Source: Diatrype stigma
Lineage: Eukaryota; Ascomycota; Sordariomycetes; Xylariales; Diatrypaceae
Direction of reading: 5' to 3'
Assembly: GCA_022225965.2 (NCBI GenBank)
Contig: JAKJXP020000003.1
Coordinates: 930,001 to 994,000 of the forward strand
DNA: 64,000 nucleotides
The translations under genes were made by a program, and so were the position numbers. Positions 58,070-64,000 of the stretch are shown here, piece after piece (positions within the stretch are counted from its first letter, which is position 1; every line of letters begins with the position of its first letter). Below the pieces are notes generated by a model. That model made no database searches, had not been told where the DNA came from, and was given only the letters and a program-made list of their open reading frames with translations.

Positions 58070-60136
58070 TTATACAAAAGCCCACGCGCCAAGCTCTGCC
58101 CAGAGTTGGCATCGCTTCCCTCGACCGCCTTCCCATGACCATGCGTCAACGACATGTAGACTGACCTCCAACGGAGGCCAAGAGCCGTTGGTACTCTCAA
58201 CATAGCTTGTCACCGCGATGTCCGACCCATCGAAATTCATAGACTGGGTGACCGGCATGCCACCTGTCATATTAAGATTCAACATGGCGTGAAGCCCGTC
58301 AGTCTCTCCCCACTGCAGCCAATGGCCTGCTCCCGCAGCCGACACATCGTCGCCTTCTGGTGATGCAATCTGAGCTGCGTCGAGGGTAAGGTTACCGGCT
58401 GGTGAGGCAATCTGAGCCGTGGTGAGAGTAGGGTCCCCATTCACAACAAAATTGCCCCAGATCCTCTGGAACGAAGTTCGAAAAACCTCGTTCATGCCCG
58501 TTCCTTGCACGGTGGGGTCTGTGATCAAAGGATACACATCCGCGCCATGGAGACTAGCAGGGACAGAAAACTGGTACTTCCAGGAGCCTTCACTCTTATC
58601 CCCCTTCGCATATGCGTCTGCTAGCCAGTAGGACGGGCACACGATTGTCGTTTCGGCGTAGAGGTTGTCAGCTGCTTGTTGCCAACCAACCGCCCAATTG
58701 GAGTTCGTCGTCGAGAAAGGGGGGGTCACCCCGTCTGAATCAGCGTACACACCAGACGAGTCAGGCGGTACAGCGTAGAGGTTGAGGATGCTCGTCATGT
58801 TCTGGTCGCTGAGGTCCCGGTAGGTTCTGCGAATAGAGTCTCTGAATGCGGTCTCGCTTGTTATATTCTGGGGTACAAACACGACCCCTTCGTTACCGTT
58901 GTTGCCAGACAGCACCCGAACTCCGTTGACATCTCCTCGAAGGAGTTGTTGGCTGGGCCGTTCCTGGATCAAGGAGCCGTCGGTAACGGGGACGAAGGCC
59001 CGCTGCCCAAAGCCTGCCGAAGCAGTGACCCAAGCGTTCGCATTTTGCAGGGTTTTCATGTCTGCCGAAGCCAAACAGTCGAATATAGATTCACTGGTGT
59101 TTGAGGCACAGCCCACCTGGTCTGCAAATGCCTGGTAATACTCGGTAGGCCGCTCACCGTCGAAATCCCTAGATGGATGAGTTATGATTAGCTTCGAAAC
59201 AAGGCGGCCATAGTAGCAGTGCTCACCACTGGGTCGGCAGATACGGACTGGCAGGAATTGCCCCTTTGAAGAACAAGTCACCCTCAGTACCGCCATTAGC
59301 CATCGCCAATAACATGACGGCACCTCCTCCAGCGGATTCTCCAGCAATCGTGACTCGAGTTGGATCTCCGCCAAACAGGTGAATATGGTCCTGGACCCAT
59401 TGGAGTGCAAATCGCATGTCGTGAACACCCACGTTCACGGCTCCTTTCTCCGCAACTTCCGCAGACGACAAGAAACCAAACGCGCCGAGACGATATTGGA
59501 TGTTGACGGCAAGATACGAGTCGCCGTTGGTCTTAATCTGCTCCGAAAAGGGAAACATGGAGCTGTTGCCTGCCCCGTAACCACCGCCGTCTAGTTAAGC
59601 TGATTAGATGCAGGCCTCACCTCATATACGACGGACCATGTGTCACTTACGAATCCACACCATCACCGGAAGCTCCTTGCGATCCGCCGGTGCCTCGACA
59701 TTGAGGAAGAGACAGTCTTCGTCGCCGATAAGTGCGAAAGGCGGGCTTGTGTCTTGTTCAGATATAGTTCATACCCAAAACCCTGGGAGTGCATACCTTG
59801 GACTATTGTCCAGCTGAGGACATTGCGGTGGATAATCCGCTGCCGCAATCACCTGACTCCGATTCTTTGCTGGGGCTTGTGGTAGCTGCCATCTCAACTT
59901 GCCTGTTGGAGGGGCGGCATATCGGATCCTGAGCAAGGTCAGAAACAGGTCAAGAATTTCAACGTAGACTGAATTTCGTGGAGTAGTTACCCTCGGTAGA
60001 TGTTGTGGTTGTTGGTAGAGTCGTAGAACCCCTCATATCGCTCATAGCCTAGATCGACAACTGGTGCAGGGGCGTGGACATCTTGGGCTAAGCCCGAGCC
60101 GACGAGAGCTGTAGCGATCCAAAACCTGGCCAACAT
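58070..60136 (-). CDS. Secreted type-B carboxylesterase
   Basis: Five exons, 60136-59991, 59928-59797, 59745-59651, 59590-59227 and 59168-58070, with introns of 62, 51, 60 and 58 nt and matching phases, encode 611 aa. The protein is an alpha/beta-hydrolase that cleaves ester bonds outside the cell. A signal peptide (MLARFWIATALVGSGLAQ) precedes IYRGIRYAAPPTGKLRWQLP, the family's N-terminal signature. GDEDCLFLNVEAPAD and the oxyanion loop HGGGYGAGN follow. The nucleophile motif is TIAGESAGGGAVM. The later catalytic Glu and His are within the large last exon. Several N-glycosylation sites (NMTS, NLTL, NMTG) fit secretion. The C-terminus WSWEGGRGKRCQLW is typical of fungal members. Substrate unknown. 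Confidence 0.9.
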
Positions 60137-60480
60137 GATTTCTCACAGGAACACAGTGAAGCCGTTCACACCTTACAATACCACAGCATTCGAAGCAAAG
60201 CGAGGCGACGGATTCATTTTAAATCGGAGATTCGGGTAGTTAGAAATAATGGCATCTCACCCATCTCACCAGACTACGATATTCATCCCAGGCTGCCAAA
60301 TTACACCAGGTTGCCACGATCCACCTAATGACGAAGCTGTACAGAAGCTGCGTCAATAAATAAGAAGAAGCACGAGCTATATCGACTAACTAGGATCCGT
60401 GCCGCGAGGATCAAATCATGCACGGTTTGCAGTCAACACCATGTTTATAGGCTCGCCGTCCACGCCGGCAGGCTGCCGCC
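60137..60480. other. Esterase upstream region
   Basis: Promoter side of the carboxylesterase gene. No other feature seen. Confidence 0.5.
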
Positions 60481-60558
60481 CAGCAGAGTCCGATAAAAAC
60501 CATACATGTGTCACGCTCGGCCCACTGAGGTCCGTATGGTTTTTTTTCGGACTCTGCT
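60481..60558. repeat. Long inverted repeat (hairpin)
   Basis: Arms at 60481-60505 and 60534-60558 pair over about 24 bases with one mismatch and one indel (AGCAGAGTCCG... and ...CGGACTCTGCT), separated by a 28-base loop. It could be a small MITE remnant or a transcribed hairpin. GC-rich partial inverted flanks lie outside the arms. Confidence 0.75.
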
Positions 60559-60701
60559 TGCGCCCGTGAACCCGGCAGCCCGGGCAGCCCGCCCGGGCCA
60601 GGTCGCCACTCTATTCGCAAGAATAGCAAGAAATAGTTAGAACGGCTAACGGCGTGTCCATACATAAGTAGTAGGTGGTTACACGGCAAATCCTTCATAT
60701 A

Positions 60702-60913
60702 CAGTAAACCCTGTCTATAACGAATACGCTACAAAGCGAATTCTCTGTATAACGAATAACGAATGCCACTTAGCTTAGTGATCCTTTTCCAATACAAATA
60801 TGGAATGTTGCATAATATGTACGTAATTACCCCTTAAGTACCACCTAACTTTGAAGAACGAACCTCTATATAGAGAACTGGGATAAAGGAACCGTTATAA
60901 ACAGGGTTTACTG
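60702..60913. mobile_element. Mariner/pogo-type MITE, 212 bp
   Basis: Terminal inverted repeats of 21 bp (60702-60722 and 60893-60913) differ by one C/T transition and begin CAGTAAACCCTGT. TA dinucleotides flank both ends (60700-60701 and 60914-60915), the target duplication of Tc1/mariner-pogo elements. There is no coding capacity. An internal TATAACGAATAACGAA segment partly repeats the end sequence. Confidence 0.85.
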
Positions 60914-61260
60914 TACATATGCAATACTGGGCGGCTGCAAATATCGCGTGGCATGGTGGTTGTTATATTGAGCATGGCTTGCTTGCACACATGCACGCAC
61001 GCACGCACGCATGCATTGCTCTCTCTCGTTCTCTTCGAGGGGAAAGAGAATGCGTGGAGTGGTGGATCTTCAGCGCTGCATCAACGTCGACATTGTCAAC
61101 TTCCTCTTTTTTATGTACGTCGTATAACTCACCACCGACTAGAAACGAAGACGTATCTACTTCAGCTAGCTACTTACGTATTGTACCTATTACGGAGCCC
61201 GAGAGTGGTGACTGTGCCAAAACCCTTAAATTAAGGATGATTTTATATATCCAGCGTATA
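60914..61260. other. Intergenic before AT-rich block
   Basis: Contains a short GCAC tetramer run (60992-61008). The base composition changes sharply at about 61250, where the AT-rich block begins. Confidence 0.55.
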
Positions 61261-64000
61261 ATTAAAATTTCGATATAAGGATGTTTTTAGTTATTATGTA
61301 GCTAATTATTAGATTAGGAATTAATTTAATAAAGAGGTATGAAATTTTTTTTTTTGAAATTACATAGCCCTAATTATTAAAGTTTTTCGAAATGTTATTC
61401 GATTTTATTCGACCTAGTTAGGTTGTATTTATTTAATATTACCTACGATTCGTCTGGCTTAACGTTGGTGAGTTGTATTATTGCGATGGCGAAAGAGAAG
61501 ATTGTAAAGAATAAACGTTGCGACGTAATTAAACGATTTTATTTTAAAATAAAGCGATTATATTTAGCATAATTGAATTGCTTTAATTGTAATGAATTCC
61601 TTTTATTTGGCAAAATTGTCGATTTAGTTTTATTATCCAAACGCGAATTAAATTTATTGCAACGACCGATAAGCCAGCGAGTATTAATCGAACCTGTTAT
61701 AATAGGACATAGCGGCCGAAAAGTTATATTAAAACATTCAATTTAAACGGCGATATAATTAGCGTTAATTATATTAATAACGGCTATTTCGTTTATAAAA
61801 GAAAAGGGATTTAATTAATGGGAAAAATCGTCGAGCGTTATAAAAAAGGTTCGAACGACGAATTTTAATATAAATGCATTAGATAAAAACAAAAATAAAA
61901 AGACAAAGTCGGTATTAAGCCAATCGATTGTATTAAAAATATACGTATGCAAATAAGAAAAAGCGTACGTAAGTGGAATTTTAGCGAAAAATTATTAGAA
62001 AATCCAGCTTTAGAAAAAAACAATTCCAGTCGAGATGTTTTTATACGAGATTTATTTAAACCATTAAAGCTTATTCCAGCAATTATTCGAAAAAGCGAAC
62101 GTATAGAAGGATTATTGTACGAAAATATGGCAATTCGTAAGAGAAATAATTACAGAGAACGAACGAGGCATATAAGATTTCGTATTATATCGTTAATAGC
62201 TAGTAACGATAAATATAATTAAAAGCCAGTTTTATATGGCAATTAAGTCGGAAGGAATAATTTATTTAAACGTATATACGAATAAAGGAAAATACGTTCG
62301 GGAGTTTATACGGAACCAACTTAAATTAGGCAAAAAAGTAGTCGTATCGATTAAAGAAACGGGAGAGGAAAATGAAGAGAGCGAAAAAGAGTTTATCTTA
62401 ACCGAAGAAATAATAAAGCGACAAAAGGCAATTAAAAAAAAAGCGAAAGTAAAGAAATTAAGTAAGGCTATTAAGGGGATTATAAAAACCAAACGGATTA
62501 AGTAGAAGCCCGTGAATTCGAAAGAAGGGATTATGGAATTAAAGGAAGACATAATGGATTTGATTAAGATTAAATAAGAACAGGTAGAATCCAACGAGAT
62601 TAAACGTAAAGTTACCGTATTTAAGTACGTAAATTTATTTCCGTTAATACAAACAAAATCGATCAGGATTCGTAAATATACGAGTTTAGCGGTTTTTAAC
62701 GATGGAAATATGGATACGTTCGATTTATTTCGTAAGGCTTAATTCGATTATATTTATGTTGGATTATAATGCGTTAAAATATTTTATTTCCGTTTATTTT
62801 TATTTCGTCGCTTATATATACGTAAGGGCCATAAATATTACATAAAATTCGATTTTAGGTTATTTACGTTTATTATATTAATAAAAGTTTATTGCATTTA
62901 AATTTCGTCGTTGGTAATATTATTATTGCTAACTGCGTTCGTTTGAATTTCGGTTGTTTTTAATAAGGCTATATTAAATTAAATCTTATTAAAAAGGCCA
63001 TTATAAAAATGATTATTACTTATAGGCTTTAGTAATAAATCCATATTTGGTTCGAATTTATTTAAAATGTAATAACGCAAACGGTTACGTAATTCGATAT
63101 ATTAAGTTAATTATGGTTGCTTTTCGTAGCGTAACGAAAAGAATAATGGAAATCCGCTTAATTTTTTTATATATTCGTTGCATTATATTATAACATAATC
63201 GGATAAATATTAATTAAATTCGATTGGATTAATTTCGTTTAATCGGGCCCTTAAACGATTAAGTAAATTTTAATTAATAGAAACGCGGCAATTAACGGCT
63301 TAATCGGGATTAGGCAAATTAAACAAAATCTAAGGTCGGCCTTTAATAACGTGGCCCCGCCGACTTTATAAGCGAATCGGATGATTGTTTTAAATTTTAA
63401 CGAAATTAAGAAGTTTATGTCGAATAATGGGCATATAGACGTATAATAACGCAATCCGGTCGGGCAGCATGTAACTTATTTAGATCCTTTTTATTTCCAA
63501 TTGTTTAAAAAATTTTTAACATAAGTTGGTTAATATTTATTTGATTGCATTAAATTACGTTTATTTATATTTATACGTCAAAACATTAACCGGCCTTAAT
63601 AAAATTGATTTTATCATAACTTAATTCGTTGGTTTTTCGTATTTTTTCCATATAACCAATAATTATTAAACGTAATCCGAATACGTTTTTTTAAAATTAA
63701 TGGACACGAGTTTGGTTAGTTACTGGAAAAGGTATTTTTAAATGAATTGGCAAATTTATTTAAATGCGTTTAATTAAAATCGGTTTCGTACGTAATCCGT
63801 TGGAAGCGATTTTTCGTATTGGCGTTCGATAGGACATAATGCGCGGCTGTTATATAATGAGTTTTATTTCCGCGATCCGATCGAATTACGAATAAAAAAA
63901 ATCCGTTTTGGTTAATTATAAAGAAATATTAATATAATAAGCTGCGTACCGTTAAAACTAAATGGCTATAATAAAACTAAATAATATATCGTAAATATGC
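61261..64000. mobile_element. AT-rich RIP block, unidentified repeat
   Basis: From about 61261 to the window end the sequence is strongly AT-rich. It is CpA-poor and rich in TTA/TAA, as in the other two RIPped islands, yet CG dinucleotides are kept (TTCG, ACG). Degraded reading frames can be followed on the plus strand at 61485-62750, and alternative TAA-interrupted frames on either strand after 62760. I cannot name the element and it runs past the window edge. No terminal repeats are identified. Confidence 0.65.
61485..62505 (+). pseudogene. Degraded reading frame of unknown family
   Basis: ATG 61485 opens a frame (MAKEKIVKNKRCDVIKRFYF) continuing through TAA stops to 62222. It then switches by one base near 62215 into 62236-62505 (GIIYLNVYTNKGKYVREFIR). 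After its stop the same frame carries on through further stops (EIKRKVTVFKYVNLFPLIQT, then NDGNMDTFDLFRKA) to about 62740. The product would be basic and lysine-rich, like a transposon-encoded protein. I do not recognise the family. Confidence 0.4.

Overview
The window comes from a filamentous ascomycete (Pezizomycotina, most likely Sordariomycetes; I cannot name the species). The evidence is spliceosomal genes with short introns (GTAAGT/GTATGT donors, CTAAC-type branch sites), fungal gene families (MID1, recyclin-1, EIS1, IRC20, mS41/FYV4), and AT-rich islands where repeats carry C-to-T/G-to-A changes and TAA stops, the mark of repeat-induced point mutation (RIP). I resolved 16 genes with splice sites by hand. 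Frames agree across every intron except in the P450, which has an apparent frameshift.

Layout: 1-1755 is a RIP-degraded copia-like gag fragment flanked by a 72-bp direct repeat. 2.7-13.2 kb holds housekeeping genes: the calcium-channel subunit Mid1, the ER protein RAMP4/Ysy6, a lysine-rich SMAP-domain protein and recyclin-1. 13.2-21.6 kb is a gene-free stretch with tandem arrays. A bZIP-like factor without a visible zipper lies at 21.6-22.7 kb, followed by a poly-G run and an N gap. The six-exon IRC20/SHPRH-type SNF2-RING gene fills 24.8-29.8 kb. A complete but dead hAT transposon, with terminal repeats and 8-bp target duplication, sits at 30213-32454. Then come mitoribosomal mS41, a CDK7/Kin28 kinase, a Frag1/DRAM/Sfk1 membrane protein and EIS1.

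43.5-50.2 kb is an accessory-looking block: a divergent protein kinase, a cytochrome P450 whose frame breaks just after the ExxR motif, and a polytopic membrane protein. 52.2-60.1 kb carries an EF-hand protein, a 4EHP-type eIF4E, a small mitochondrial membrane protein and a secreted carboxylesterase. The right end has a hairpin, a 212-bp mariner-type MITE and an AT-rich RIP block of unidentified origin.

The genes do not form one pathway. The most notable points are three genes whose first coding exon appears to be only the ATG, the exactly delimited RIPped hAT element, the MITE, the P450 frameshift, and an unidentified degraded reading frame in the right-hand AT block.
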